DNA of 64,000 nt from Cannabis sativa. Its lineage: Eukaryota; Streptophyta; Magnoliopsida; Rosales; Cannabaceae. Shown piece by piece: positions 14,076 to 26,690 of this stretch. The position numbers and the translations under genes were made by a program. Under the pieces are notes generated by a model. It did no database searches and was not told the origin of the DNA. It worked only from the letters and a program-made list of their open reading frames with translations. Within the stretch, counting starts at the first letter, position 1. Each line of letters opens with the position of its first letter. The stretch lies in the NCBI RefSeq assembly GCF_029168945.1, contig NC_083610.1, positions 51,973,429 to 52,037,428 on the forward strand, written 5' to 3'.

Positions 14076-14522
14076 ATGGTGTTCCAGAAAGTTTGAGTAG
14101 GTTTGTGATAGATTTGAGGAAGAAAAGATCAAGTTTTAAAATTCTACAGCAAAACAGTTTACCGTTTCACGATTACTCGTTTGGGGTGATTTTTGGGTAC
14201 CCTAATATTCATGTTTTTTTAGATATTTAGGGTATTGCCATGCTATTTATCGATAGAGACACTTTAGATTATGAGTTGAAGTCCCCGAATGTGTTTTAGC
14301 GAAACACTTACAAGATTTATGTTAATGTGACTTAGTGCCTTCGATCGTCGAGTAGTTTTTCCACTCAAGTTAACTGGCACACCTGATAACGTGATTGAGG
14401 TAAGATTAGTATAATAGATACACATATGCAAATGTTTAGCATGCATGTTTTAGTTTCTATTAGATTAACATATCAGGGTATCGGTATTGTATACCAAGGG
14501 TTTTAGAAATCGATTTACTATA
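14076..14522 (+). repeat. Older chromoviral LTR, right half
   Basis: This continues the LTR interrupted at 5193. It keeps TAGGGTATTGCCATG, TCGAGTAGTTTTTCCACTCA and GGTAAGATTAGTATAATA, in the same order as both chromoviral LTRs in the window. It ends without an LTR terminus near 14522, where the Tat LTR appears to begin, so this old LTR was probably hit twice. Confidence 0.6.
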
Positions 14523-15281
14523 TGTGAAAGCTAAAGAAATTGATCAAAGATAAACAAAATGACAATGAGGATTTTAACGTGGTTGGGGTGTTAACAAGTC
14601 TTAGTCCACGAGTCAATATTATTAATTTAAAGCTAGAAAGCCTTAAGGTTTACAAGAGTATATGAACACTATATTTTGCTTGTGCAATTGAGGATTGAGT
14701 TTTTAACCCGTTTGCATGAAAGGTTCTCTGTATATTTATAGTAAGGGTTCTTCTTCGTTAATCTTTTCTCAATGATGTGGTAATTACAAGTAACATATTG
14801 ACTTGGGCTTATCTAATGAAGCCCAACCATGAGGCGCTTGGTGCATGCTTATGTGGATGCCACATCGTGTTGATATTTGCCTAAAATCATGTCCTATCTT
14901 CATGGAGAAAAACCTGTACATTAAATGCTTGATTGCTAATTACTATCTTCACATATTAAGGATGATACGATCTTCAGACAAGATCCTTGGGAACTAATTT
15001 ACGATATCTTAGGATCTTGTAAGTAATGAGCTAGGATGCTTTTGTGCTTGACTTCCAGATACACTATGTTCACTTCTCTCGGATGCACTGTCTAATATCT
15101 TCTGGATGTAGGCCATGTTGGATGGATCACTCACCTGGACGAGTTGTCTACTTATCCAGAAGGACTGACTACTTATGGGTTCGGCCCAATATTTCATTTG
15201 GGACCACTATTGGGCCTAGAATGTATACATTGTAATTATTCACAAAATTCCATATTTACCAATTTAGAAATACAGATAGCA
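14523..15281 (-). repeat. Probable Tat 3' LTR
   Basis: In element orientation it would start TGCTATCTG and end GCTTTCACA (TG...CA), preceded by a purine-rich GCTTGGGGCTAAA (plus-strand 15282-15294). A minus-strand TATA box (CTATAAATATA, complement of 14731-14741) lies where U3 should meet R. The ends are inferred from these signals only, because no second LTR copy is available for comparison. Confidence 0.45.
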
Positions 15282-15294
15282 TTTAGCCCCAAGC

Positions 15295-16461
15295 TTTCAG
15301 AACTCAAGGGGTTATGAAAGCTTGCTCGTTTCCATTCAGATGGACAAGTGGAAGCTAAGGGTGGGACCTTTAGGAATTTCATATTGATACTGTGTGTTAT
15401 TAACAAGTCTCCATTTTTTGAAATAGTACAACATGTGGTATTGCGTTATCAAAACATGGAGATAACTTTCACTGAGAAGGTGCATGTGGCGAGGTCTGAT
15501 GAAATAGCAATTGGTTGTGTTAATCCTAGTCGTTGATTTGGAATCACGCGGATCACAATTTGTATGTATAAATATGGGGCGAATAGGTTTGTTTATCACT
15601 TCTACCCAAATTTCAAATTAAGCTCGAACCTGCAAGGAGAAGGCGAGGATAAATAAAACAGCTTTGGAGCGTTACATCGATCATTGTATTTATCTTCTTC
15701 TTCAGATTTGCAAGCAAAGAATCTAGGAGTGCCACCCCCAATTCTGATTGTTGATTCTTCTCCATCATCGAGGATACTGTATATCAATGCTGAGATTGAA
15801 AAACTTATCAGCCAAGTTCATGCCCTTCAACCAAGGGTTGCTTGTCTTGATCGACCATCCATATTTGAGATTTCTTTAATCCCTCCTTTGACATCAGTGT
15901 TTGATCTCTAAGGCCTCTATTTCCTTCAAATTCTTCATCATTACCTAGTTCTTAACAAAGTATGTTTATTCATTTCTCATTTTTTGAATATTGGTTAATG
16001 TTTGAAACTGGTGTTCTGTTATTGAAGATTGCATGTTTTTTGTATGCTGTCAATAAATAAAATTTAGGCCTTGGAGTAGTACTGATTCTCTTGTAGAATA
16101 TGGAGTCTTTGCACATTGTGTTTGTAATACTGAGTAGATTCTGAGTGTGAAAAATAGGCCCTTTCTGATTTCTAGTAAAAATAGCCAAATTTTAGCAGTA
16201 AGATTGGCTAAATTTGTTGCCCCTGTTTGGGACACTTATGGTTCCAGATGATATTTGATTTTCCTTTCAATTGGCCTTCTATGTTTTCGATCTGATCGTC
16301 CAGAATTGATACTCTTTGAGTGTTTTTTATCCAGGATAAAGGGTCCGTTGGGGACCTCTCCAAGTAGTTATAGGGGAGGACTCTCTTTGTCCCTGCTATC
16401 TTCTTTAGTATGGGTATCTTACTGCTTGGTGATTTTCTTTCTTAATCTTTTCTACTCTATC
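15295..16461. other. Non-coding stretch between Tat LTR and antisense gene
   Basis: No convincing coding frame on either strand. Short frames here lack recognisable domains. By position it is the 3' untranslated region of the Tat element and the upstream region of its antisense gene. Confidence 0.4.
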
Positions 16462-19400
16462 ATGGCGGACTAAGACCAACATGAGGAAATTAAAGTTGTA
16501 GAGGAGGAAGTTGCAGCCCATGGGGTAGTATAAAATGCTTCCCACTAAGAGATTGACCAGTACCAAAACAAGTTCCAGAATTACAGCAACCTCTAGACGT
16601 ATGAGCCGAATTGTGGCCTCGAAAGTGTTCTAAGCTTATTCTGGAATAGGCTCTCCATCCGAGGAGAATCACCCTACAAATACACGGATGGTGGTTTTAT
16701 CATCTGGAGCTGGGCCCACATGGAAATTGGAGTGCATCTTCTACTCAAGATATACTTCGCATATTTCTGCGTGGTAGTAGGGATAGCCCCCTTCCAATTC
16801 ATTCCACAAGTATATAAACTTCTTGCGGGATGGTACTTGCTTTACAACGTGAAGAAAATAGACGTTCCTACCCTGAAATAACTCCTCTATTGTTATTAAG
16901 TCAAACCTCATCCTATGCCAAAGAATAAGAGTAAGACAGGCTTCTACCGTCTTGAGAGGTATTCTAGGTCCTTGATTTGTCAAGTCAACTCGGTGCAACA
17001 TAGTAACGATTTTAATAAATATTGGTTCTTCACCACGGGTTTCCCGTTGAATAGGGTTCCAATCCTTTCTTTGAATCTTAGTATTGCAAGTAAGTGAAAT
17101 CAAATCTCTCTACTTCAATTCTTTATTCATATTCCACATTTAGGTTTTAATTAGGACGTTTCTATCCTTTTTTTCTAGATACATCACTCGTCCAGCAAAG
17201 ACTCCTTTCATGGAGGTTAGACAAATTCTATACCAAATTTTTTCATCTGAGGACTTGGAGGCGGAAAAGCTTATCACTACGACCAACCATAGGCAAGTTG
17301 GTTTGCTGGCTCCTCATCAGAGCATTGATGCCTTTCATGCCAAAGACTCTACTAATGATCTACTTTAGGTAGCCCTCTAGGGCTTAAAGGAGTGATTGTG
17401 AAGATTATTGCTGATGAAGCGCAGAAGGCCATTAGAAAAGACTAATAATGGCTGGAAAACTAGGTTCGACTTCATTCAGAACCTCTAAGTAAAAAACAGG
17501 AACTTGAAGTCTGATTCAAGGTGGTTGCACCAAATTAAGGTACTCCAGGAGCGAGTACGTCTAGAAGAGGTAATTCTTCCTTTCATTTAATCCATGCCTT
17601 GCGTTTGGAAGACATAAATCAATTTTATCTAGAGGGGGGGGGGACTTCTACCCTTACTTCTTGGAGTTAGACCACCATTGGTATCCCGTAATTCGTTACA
17701 TCAATAGGATAAATGAGATAGTCAGAAGCACATATCACTTTGCTCCGCCTACACAGACTATTAGAGTAGATATGTTTCTTAAAATGAAGTACCATGGATT
17801 CTTATAATATGGTAGCTTTTTTGGCAGGGAAGATATTTCCTAGTTTCCTTGAGGAAGTCCCAAGTATAATATTGTTAATGGTCTGAACCAAAACTTGAGC
17901 TTCTTATTTTATTGTTGTATGTATTTTTTATTTAATACTTCCACAAAACTAAGCTTTCATGTTTTTTTTTGTAGAAAATCCTCAAACTCTACAGATGGTC
18001 TCCTCCATAACTTCTTAGGTAGCATCTCCAATAGGTCTGTAGAGGCACGGGAAATGACCAAGACTTCCAAATGAAAGCAAAGATCGAGACAGTCTTCCCA
18101 GACCGAAACCAAGGAATCAGCACCTTGGCCAAAGGCTTGGAGGGTGTTTCTCGAGTTCCCATCCCAGAATCTATTTCGAGATCTCAGACTTCGACATTTG
18201 TAGTGGAAACTTCTATCCATGAATCCATTCCCAGATCTCAGCCATCGAAGGTTGTTATGGAAGCCAAGCTTTAGGGAGCAGTTGCGACAAGAACACTCCT
18301 AGTGATGCCTTTGCAGCAACATACCATGATGAGGAAGGAGAAGAGGATGATGCTGAAGGGGATGTCTTTAGGAACCGCAAAAGGTCAGGTTCTGCTCTTG
18401 GAAGTCAAGGTAAATAGAGCAAGATGTTGGCCAAGGAGGCCCTCCAACAGCTAATGGTACACTGGAAGCCAAAGATAGATGTAGGTGGTTGGAAGGGAGT
18501 GGAGCATCAAAGAACAGAGAAGGGTCACAAGACATTGGAACCTAAGGACAGAACTTTGGACCCCCAGTTTAAAAACATCCAATCAACTTCTTATTCTACT
18601 CCCGAGATGCAAAGAGAGAAGATGATTCTTCCTCTGCTTCAAGCCTCTATTGTGTCCTTTCCTCTTCGCCCACTAAAGTTGTCTAAAGTGGAGTGTGTCC
18701 AATTAGAAGCATCAAACCAATTGTTCTAGAAGGCTTAGGTAGCTGAGGTCAGGAAACGTACTCACTGTCATTGCGACTAGGTGAAGCACTGAGTGATGAA
18801 TCTTAGTTGTTAGGCTTAAAGCATCTTTTTCGGTCATGGACCATCAAGTTATTGCTAAGAGAATCAAAAATAAGGTTGGTAGTGACCTGGTGCCCTTTGA
18901 AGCTAACCTTCTAGACCGAATCGCTTCAACATACTATAGATTTGCACAGAGAGGTGGGCTACCATGGCTAGTGAAAATTCAGCCTTTATTGCTGATTGTA
19001 TTAAACATCAAAAAGCTAGAGTAAGTGTATTTAACTTTGCTTAATAATCACTTTTTTTTTTCTATTTTAATATTTGTGTTTCTATTTTAATCATTTTTCA
19101 TTCTTTCAGGTGAACATGTTAATTGAGAGGTGCTCCATGGTGGTATCCATGATGTCTCTTGCATTCGAGACTCTTAAGCGGGAGCTAGCCATGTATAACA
19201 AGAAGAAGAATGAAGCCCGAGCCGTATTGAATGAAGCCAAAGCTCTGGCCAATGATTTGGTAAATCATCTAGTCCAAGAAAAGGTCGAGGCGTCCCTCAA
19301 CAATGTCGTGATAAGTAACAAGGAAGAGGCCAGGATGGAGCGTAGATCTAAGTCTAGAAAAGGTGCCAAGGATAAAATACAAGGAGAAATACACAACATC

Positions 19401-19575
19401 TCAATCTCGAGTTGATGCATTCGAGTCTCAAGAGAAAGGTGCCAAGGATAAAATTCAAGAGTTGGAGAAGAAGTTTAACATCGCTTCGAAGGAAGTAGAT
19501 CGACTGGGGGAAGTAATTGATGAGAACATCATCAAAATTCACAATCTAGAAAAGATTGTTGAACATCGATCTTAA
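16462..19575 (+). pseudogene. Antisense extra gene of the Tat element (putative plant gypsy-type transposon domain), with introns
   Basis: The gene lies on the strand opposite to Tat pol. A start in good context (CATGGCGG at 16461) gives MAD followed at once by a stop. At about 16742-17096 a frame reads FAYFCVVVGIAPFQFIP ... GWYLLYNV ... TGFYRL ... YWFFTTGFPLNRVP, resembling the putative gypsy-type transposon family (Transposase_28). Canonical splice signals bracket about 17091-17178 (CAAGTAAGT ... TTTTTCTAG), an interval near 17920-17972 (acceptor TTTTTTTTTTGTAG) and 19023-19109 (GAGTAAGT ... CTTTCAG). The C-terminal exon from 19110 is an Asp/Glu/Lys-rich coiled coil carrying a short repeat (GAKDKIQ). 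Stops and frameshifts show decay. The role is unknown. Confidence 0.55.
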
Positions 19576-20171
19576 GATAGTAGTGCTGAAATTGAAGCCA
19601 ACATAAATTGATGGATTGTTCTAGATGGATTGACTTAATGAATTTATTAACTTTAAATATGTTAAGATAAATGCTTACTTTCTGTTTCTTGAGGCTTTGG
19701 TTTCAGGTGATATTTTATACTCCAATACTTATTAATAATTCATATTTTGTAATTTTAGTGAGATACTTAATACATGGTACCCCCAAGTGATTTGAGAGTC
19801 TAGACTCTTGGTCACTTGATACAATACAACAAAAAATTACATGACTTAATATTTACTTGAAAACTCCTTCTATTTTTTATTAAATTATTTCCTGCTCTGA
19901 GGCGTGAATGGAATAAATAAGAAAAATAAAATGCAAAAAAATAAAAATGATCCATACACCCCCCAATTCACTAATTGTATCGGCGCAGGTGATCTGCGTT
20001 CCATGCTATTGGAATCTTAGATCCATCAAGTCTTTTAATTTGGTACGTTTTGTCACGTACCTTGTGTTGTATTTCATATGGCCTTCCCCAGTTAGGTCCA
20101 AGGAACCCCACTCCCAGCTCATGAGATGCTGGAAACTCTCTTCTTAATACAAGGTCACCAACTTCAAAGTT

Positions 20172-23000
20172 CTAGCTTTTAACTTTTGAGTTGAAGTGTC
20201 CGGTAATTTTTCCTTTGTACATTTTGAGTTGGACTTGTGAATGCTCCTGGAGTTCTTCAATCAAATTCACAACTTCCTGAAGTAATGGATGATTCTGGGT
20301 GGGATAATAAGTCTCTCTTCTATTAAAAGGTATAGTATTTTCTGATGGGATTACTGCTTTACATCCGTAGGCCACTGAATATGGAGTGTGTCTTGTTGAA
20401 GTTCTCTCCTTTGTTCGGTATGCCCAAAGAACTCTAGGAAGTTCTTCTGGGCGGTGGCTTTGCATGCCTGAAGCTTGTTCTTCAACATAGTTTTCAAAAT
20501 TTTGTTGACGGTTTCCACTTGTTTGTTTGCTTGTGGTTAGGCTATAGATGAAAAACTTTCATAATTCTGTACTTGACACAAAAATTAGTGAATCAATCAC
20601 TATCAAATTGATTCCATTTTCAAACACAATCTTGTGTTGCATACCATAATGGAAGACTATGTTTTTGATGAAAAAGTCCAAAGCCTTTTTGGAAGTGACT
20701 GTTTTCATAGGTTCCATTTCAACCACTTTGTTGAAGTAGTCAACAACAAAAATGGTGAATTTGATTCCTCATTTTCCAGTTGGAAGAGACCCTACTAAAT
20801 AAATTCTTCAGACAGTAAAAGGCTACGAACTATTCGTTAGGGTTTCTCTGTTGGTGGAGTTCATGGAACCTTGGAATAATGTTGACACTACTCACAATTT
20901 TGGATATAATCAATGCAATCCTTCTTAATGGTTTTCCAGAAGTATCCTTGTCTGATGATCTTCTTGGAAAAACTTGGTTCTGATGTATAATGTCCATAGA
21001 ATATTTCGTGTATCTTGTTAATCACATGGCTTATTTTGGTTTCAAATACGCACCTTTGATATGGTATAGATAACCCTCTCAGGTACAACTTTCTATCTAG
21101 GAGCACATATCTCAGTGCTTGATACTGAACCTTCCTAGCGGCTGCTCGATCATCTAAAAGCTCTGTGGATGCTAAGAACTTATGTATGGGATCCATCCAA
21201 AAAGTTAAATGATCAATGACTGTTAGTCCTAGTATTTCTATGCTTGGAGCAGCTAGATGGGTGATTGGAACTAGTCTATACTTTTTTATTTTTTGATTTG
21301 TTGCTAGTTTTGCTAACATATCTGCGAAGGAATTTTGGGCCCTGGGAACTTGCTTCATGATATATCTTTTAAAGCTTTGGAGCAACTCTTGAGATTTTGA
21401 CACGTAACTAGCCATTTTTCACCCTTTATTTGGTATTCTCTAGATATCTGATTTACCACTAGTTGCGAGCCACTATAAGTTCAATGTTCTTGGCTCTAAC
21501 ATCTTATGCTAAGTATAAGTTTGCAATTATTGCTTCATGTTCTACTTCATTTTTGGAGGCAGGAAATTCGAACTAGAGGGCATTTATAAGTTGATGGTTT
21601 GTGGAGAGATTAGAATGATTTCAGCTTAAGAACCTTTCTCATTTGATGCTCCGTCCACACATACCTTCTAGACTTCTAGCTCCAGAAGAAGTTCTTCTAG
21701 ATTGTCATTGATTCCTTTCCATTTCACAATGAATTCTACTAAAGCTAAACCCTTAATTAATTTTTTTGTTGATAATGAATGTCAAACTAGTTGAGCTCTA
21801 TTCCTCACTTTAATGATGGTTCTAGTTTTTGTAATTCTTGACGGAGAGGGTGATTTGTTACTACCTTTATTGCATGGGCCTAAAAGTACTGTCTTAGTTT
21901 CTGTGAGGTGATATCTAAGTAGTAGGAAAGTTTTTCAATCATAGGATATCTGGACTTCGTGACCAAAAATCTCTTACTCACGTAATACACCGAAAGTTGT
22001 ACCCTTCTTTCTTCTTGCACTAAGGTGGTGACTAAGGCATGGTTGGACACAACCCAGTACAAGTATAATGGTTCTCCCTAAACTGGTTTGGATAATAGTG
22101 GAGCTTTGGTTAAATGTTCTTTCAATTTTTGGAAGGCATATTCACATTCAATTTTCCACTTTAGCTTATTTCTTGCACATAGAACAAAAAAGAATGGAAT
22201 AGACTTGTTAGATGACTTTGAGACCAATCTGCTGAGTGCTACGATTCTTCCAGTACTTTTGAACGTCCTTTTGTTTTCTGGGGGAAGGCATACCTAGGAG
22301 GGCTTGAATATTCTCCAAATTTTCCTCGATTCCTCTGGAGCTGATGCTGAAACCCATAAATTTTCCATAAGAAATTCTGAAGGTACAATGTTTAGGATTC
22401 AGTTTCATTCCATACTTTTGGATGATGGAAAAAGCTTCTTCCTGATCATTAGTGTCCTCTTCGAAAGTCTTTGATTTGACCAGCATGTCATCTACATAAA
22501 CTTTCATCTTTTTCCCCAAAACATCTTTGAACATTTTACTCACCAGACGTTGATATGTGGCTCTAGAATTCTTCAACCTAAAGGGCATCACCATGTAACA
22601 GTATATACCTTTGTCCGTCTAAGAACTTGTATGTTCTTGCTCTGACACATGCATCTTTATTTGGTTGTAGCTTGAGTATGCATCCATGAAACTAAAAAGC
22701 TTATATCCAGACATGGCATTCACAATCTAATTGATCTAGAGAAGTGGGAAACAGTCTTTTAGGCAGGCTTTATTGAAGTCTGTGACATCAATATACATCC
22801 TCCAAGTTCTATTAGGCTTAGGTACCAACATTGGATTGGCAAACAGAAGGGATACACTACTTCCCAGAGGAACTCTATGGCCGTCAATTTATCAACTCCT
22901 ATTTTCACTGCTTCCGCTCAGATTGGATCTAGTGGTCTTCTCTTCTGACGTATTGGATCTGCCTTTTTCATCAACATTTTAAGCATTGAAGATCACATGG
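20172..23000 (-). pseudogene. Tat pol: RT, RNase H and integrase, decayed
   Basis: On the minus strand, RT begins near 22850 (KPNRTWRMYIDVTDFNKAC) and continues with MPFRLKNSRATYQRLV and the catalytic YVDD at about 22493 (KVYVDDMLVKSK). RNase H follows (YYVSKRFLVTKSRYPMIEKL near 21950, then AQNSFADMLAKLA near 21330). The integrase zinc region (HEIFYGHYTSEPSFSKKI) is near 21000, and the integrase C-terminal end (ELPRVLWAYRTKERTSTRHTPYS) is near 20430. Stops and indels lie between the blocks, and the integrase core at 20466-20880 is very worn. Ty3/gypsy domain order (RT-RH-INT) is preserved. Confidence 0.85.
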
Positions 23001-23192
23001 GGACTGATCCCATTCATGTTAGGATGGTTCCCCGCCAGTACATCACTATACTTTTTCATCGTGGATACAATATTTTCTTTAATGGCTGGAGATAAATTTC
23101 TTCCTACTTTGATAAGTTTGGTAGGATTTTCTTTGTTGATTCACACTTCTTCTACCTCCTCCATGGGCTCAATAATTCTTTTTACCCTGACT

Positions 23193-23759
23193 CTAGGGTC
23201 TAACGGGTGCCCTAGGATCCTCTTGGTTCTCTTCTTGGACCATGAAGACTGTCTTGGCAGAGACATTATAGAATTTTCTCATGCTTTTCTGATCACCCTT
23301 CACTATTCTAATGCTTTCATTATCGCTTGGGAACTTCATACACAAATGGCAGATGGATGTTACAACTCTAAAATCTACTAAGGCTAGCTCTCCTAGCATG
23401 ACATTACAGGTAGTGGGGCAATCCACTATTACAAATGTGCAATATTTAAAGGAAGATATTATATTGCTTCTAGATACTCTTCCATTTAGTGTGACTGGAA
23501 GCTGAATTTTTCCCCTTAGCAACAAAATATCTCCATTAAAGCCTTGTAGTTGAATTAGATAAGGCATCAAATTAGTTTCCACTAAATCAATTGTAAGGAA
23601 GGTAATTTTAAAAAGAATGTTGTCAAATCTTCTATTATCCACTAGAATTCTTGATACTCTTTGATTTGTGATTTGGGCCTCAATCACTAACGGATCATTA
23701 TGGGAAAAGTACACATGCTTACAATCATCCTTTATGAAAGTAATTGGAAGAATCATCAT
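23193..23759 (-). pseudogene. Tat aspartic protease region
   Basis: A 188-residue open stretch resembles the protease segment of Tat/Athila polyproteins (ITFIKDDCKHVYFSHNDPLVIEAQI ... RILVDNRRFDNILF ... VTLNGRVSRS ... YNV/CNVMLG ... AVTSICHLCMKFP pattern). The active-site region reads VDNRRFD where the family has a D-N/S-G-S motif, so catalysis should be lost. It sits between the zinc knuckle and RT, as expected. Confidence 0.75.
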
Positions 23760-24091
23760 TCGCTAGCGCTGAGCAGGTGTTTGCACGAGATTACACGTCT
23801 CCTCTTGATCCAACTCACTAAGATATCTCTTCTGAGCATTTCGTCTACTTTTGAAAAAGTGTGGACCTCCAGATATGGTTGCCATAAGGCTATCTAATGC
23901 TAGTGGAGAAATTCCAGGTGGATATTGATTTTTGTGTTCCAGAGCAACAAAAGGTTTCGAAACTTGGGCGTTAGGTACCCCTTGAGCGGTCTATGCACCT
24001 GGAGCTTGTATTTTCAGAGCTTGAGGGTAACCTACTACCTGAGTAGGACTTATGACTCCTTGTTGTCCAAGAATAGAAAGTTGTTTGTTTG

Positions 24092-25599
24092 CTACTCCTT
24101 ATCCGGGATATATGATAGGTGTCTAAACCAAATTGGATAGAGACCATTTCTAGCTAGTCCTTCAATTTCATCTTTCATGTAGTCACATTCATTCGTGGTA
24201 TGCCCAATATCACCGTGATTTTCACATTTCTTATTATGATCCCTCTTATGTCTTCCAACTTTGGACATTGGTGAAGGCTTTTTGTAATCAACCATAATAC
24301 AAGTACCTTTGTAAGCATTTTCTCGAGTATCAACTAGGCTAGTATACTGAAAGTTACCTTGATTCATGACTTTTCCCCTTCTTCAGAGCTTTGTTTCAAC
24401 TTGGAGCCTTAGTACTTCTCTTGCTTCAGTAAAGATTTATGTTCGATTCTAGAACTTCAATTTTTTTACTCATCTATGTAGGAGTGGTACTTTATCCGGT
24501 TTGTGCCACTCCAAAGCCAGATAAACTTGTATGTGCAGCTACTTATCTAAAGGCACCAAGTCTATACACTGTTGGAGTTATGAGTGTACTTCTTGGAGGG
24601 ACAATAGATGGAGTAGACAGTTGGCGAGTTTGAGTCGTTTCACTAACATTGGTGGATGGTGCTGGAAGAACTCTGTAAGCATGGACATATTCTTCTTCCA
24701 AGTTTATGAAACCTTGGGCACTAGCTAAGAAATCAAACAGTGTGTTGAACCTCTTTCTTTGTAACTTTCGCCACAGGAAAGATCTGGTGGATATCCCTGA
24801 GGTTAAGGCCACCAGTTTCATATCATAATTGACCTTAGTTTTTATGGCAACGTCCATCATTCTCTGAATGTACTTCTTAAGAATTTCTCCCTGCTGCTAT
24901 TTGATGTTCTTTAGTGAGCTAAATTCCATATCGTAATCCTTCACAGTTATAAATTGCTTTTTCAACATCACTTGCAGATCCTTCCAAGTGCAAATAGATT
25001 TGGGAGATAATCTTTTCTACTAGTTTTCCACGGATTTTTATCAAAGTTGAAGAAAACCAAAGACCCTTGGTATCGCCGCTTGCTTTGGCCACTTGCATCA
25101 ACTTGATGTATTTAGATAAGTGGGCCCTGGGGTCCATCCTACCTCACAGAAATCCATTTGTGGCATTCTGAAGTGTTCAGGCAATGATGTTTCTATTATT
25201 CTCCTCACACTTGGTTCCAAATCTTCTTCTTCAAAATTAGATACGACTTCATTTTGTCTTCGTGCAAGTCGCTCCGTGAACATGGTGAATTCACTAACTT
25301 ATTCTTCCAGTTGTTTAGTTGTGGTGTCTTAAGATTGTTTCCATGAGGCCTTACTTTCTTGCCCCTAGCTTTTTGCCTCTAGGATTTAGTCACACTCGGA
25401 GGTTATGTATGGTCATGCTTTCATCAGAAAACTGATGAATTTCTTCTACATCATCATCATTCTTGTCAACAGTACTACTAGCTAGGGTAATCATTGTCTC
25501 TCTAAATAGTAGGCCTTTGTACCTAAGCACTAGGCCTATCTTTCTGCAAAGCTCTGCCTCTCAAATCAACATGATTTCCTTGCCCTAGAGCATTGGCTA
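24092..25599 (-). pseudogene. Tat gag, main part
   Basis: The capsid segment near 25283-24919 has LPEHFRMPQMDFC ... DPRAHLSKYIKLMQVAKASGDTKGLWFSSTL. Next comes a block at 24860-24543 (ALTSGISTRSFLWRKLQRKRFNTLFDFLASAQGFINLEEE), then a knuckle-like C-x5-GH-x4-C motif near 24260 (CENHGDIGHTTNEC). Stops and small indels split it into three frames. It ends at 25599, where gypsy-2 was inserted, and resumes at 32698. Confidence 0.75.
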
Positions 25600-26690
25600 T
25601 GTAAAGACCTCTTAGTTTTAATTTGGAAATTAGCAGATAATTAGGAATTAATTATAAAAATAGAAAAAAAAAAAATCACGAACTACACCTGTCTCTTTCT
25701 CTCTCTCGAGCTCCGTAGAAAACCAGCTAGGGTTTTGTGTTTTTTTGCTAAATTCAAGGAGTTTTCGGAAAGTTTAGAGTGTGTCCCACTCAAGGTAATT
25801 CCTAGCACTCTTCCTTTTGATTTTCTTAGGCTTAAAGTAAAGGGATTTTGCTTGAATTGTGGGTTAGGGTTCTATTTTCGGTTCTTGCTGCTTGAGTTTG
25901 TATTCTGAGGTTTTAATTATGTTAGTTGAGGTTCTTTAAAGTGGTTTTGAGGGCTATTGTGAGGTTTGAGCAAGCTTTGAGTTTAAGAATTCAAGCTTTG
26001 CTTTTTAATGCCAATTTTTGATTCTGGTTATGTTGTGGTATTTTATTGCCTTGAATATGTTCTTTAGAGTGTAAATAGTAGGTCTAGAAGGTTTGGTAGA
26101 GTTTGGGTTTGATTTGAGGGTGTAGTGAATTTTCATGTGATTCCTGCACTGAACCAATCGACCGGTTCAGGGGGACCTATAGGAACCTGTCAACCGGCTG
26201 GTCTCCAAGAAACCCCACATAATCAGACTTTTGGTTGGGGAACCAGTCTTCTAGTTGAGGTATTTTTGGGAACCCTAGTTCATCCCAGTTTTGTGATATT
26301 TAGGGTATTGCTATGTTATTCACCGATAGGGAAACTTTTAGTTTGAAGTTTAAGTCTCTGAAAAGTGATTTAGCACGTCACTCACCAGTTTTACGAATAA
26401 TGTGATTTTAGGGGCCTGTAATTCGTCGAGCAGCTGTTCCACTTAGGTTGGTCGGCACACTTGCTTTCAGAAACGAGGTAAGATTAGTATAATGGTTGCA
26501 TATATGTATACATGTTTAGCGTACATGTTAGTTGCCGTCAGAATAGGCAAACCTATTGCCATCAGATTAGCATATTAGGCATCGGTGAGGTGTACATAGA
26601 GTTGCACCGAGATGCCAACAAATATATCCTAGGCTATCAGATAGTATGAGTTATCTGCTACCACATCAGTATGACTAGAGTACTGAGTAT
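25600..26690 (+). repeat. Gypsy-2 5' LTR, 3'-truncated
   Basis: It matches the 3' LTR from its start up to the GAGTACTGAGTATAGG segment (3' LTR position about 32248), then jumps directly into gag. About 450 bases of LTR are missing. It contains the hairpin at 25968-26003 and the palindromic TGAACC...GGTTCA module at 26150-26169. Confidence 0.82.

Noticed and set aside
15009..16473. Several 60-90-residue frames on both strands
   Set aside because: No domain, no homology I recognise, overlapping opposite strands, and located in LTR or untranslated parts of the Tat element.
26125..26346. Frame in the gypsy-2 5' LTR
   Set aside because: It lies wholly within LTR sequence and is not conserved in the 3' LTR.
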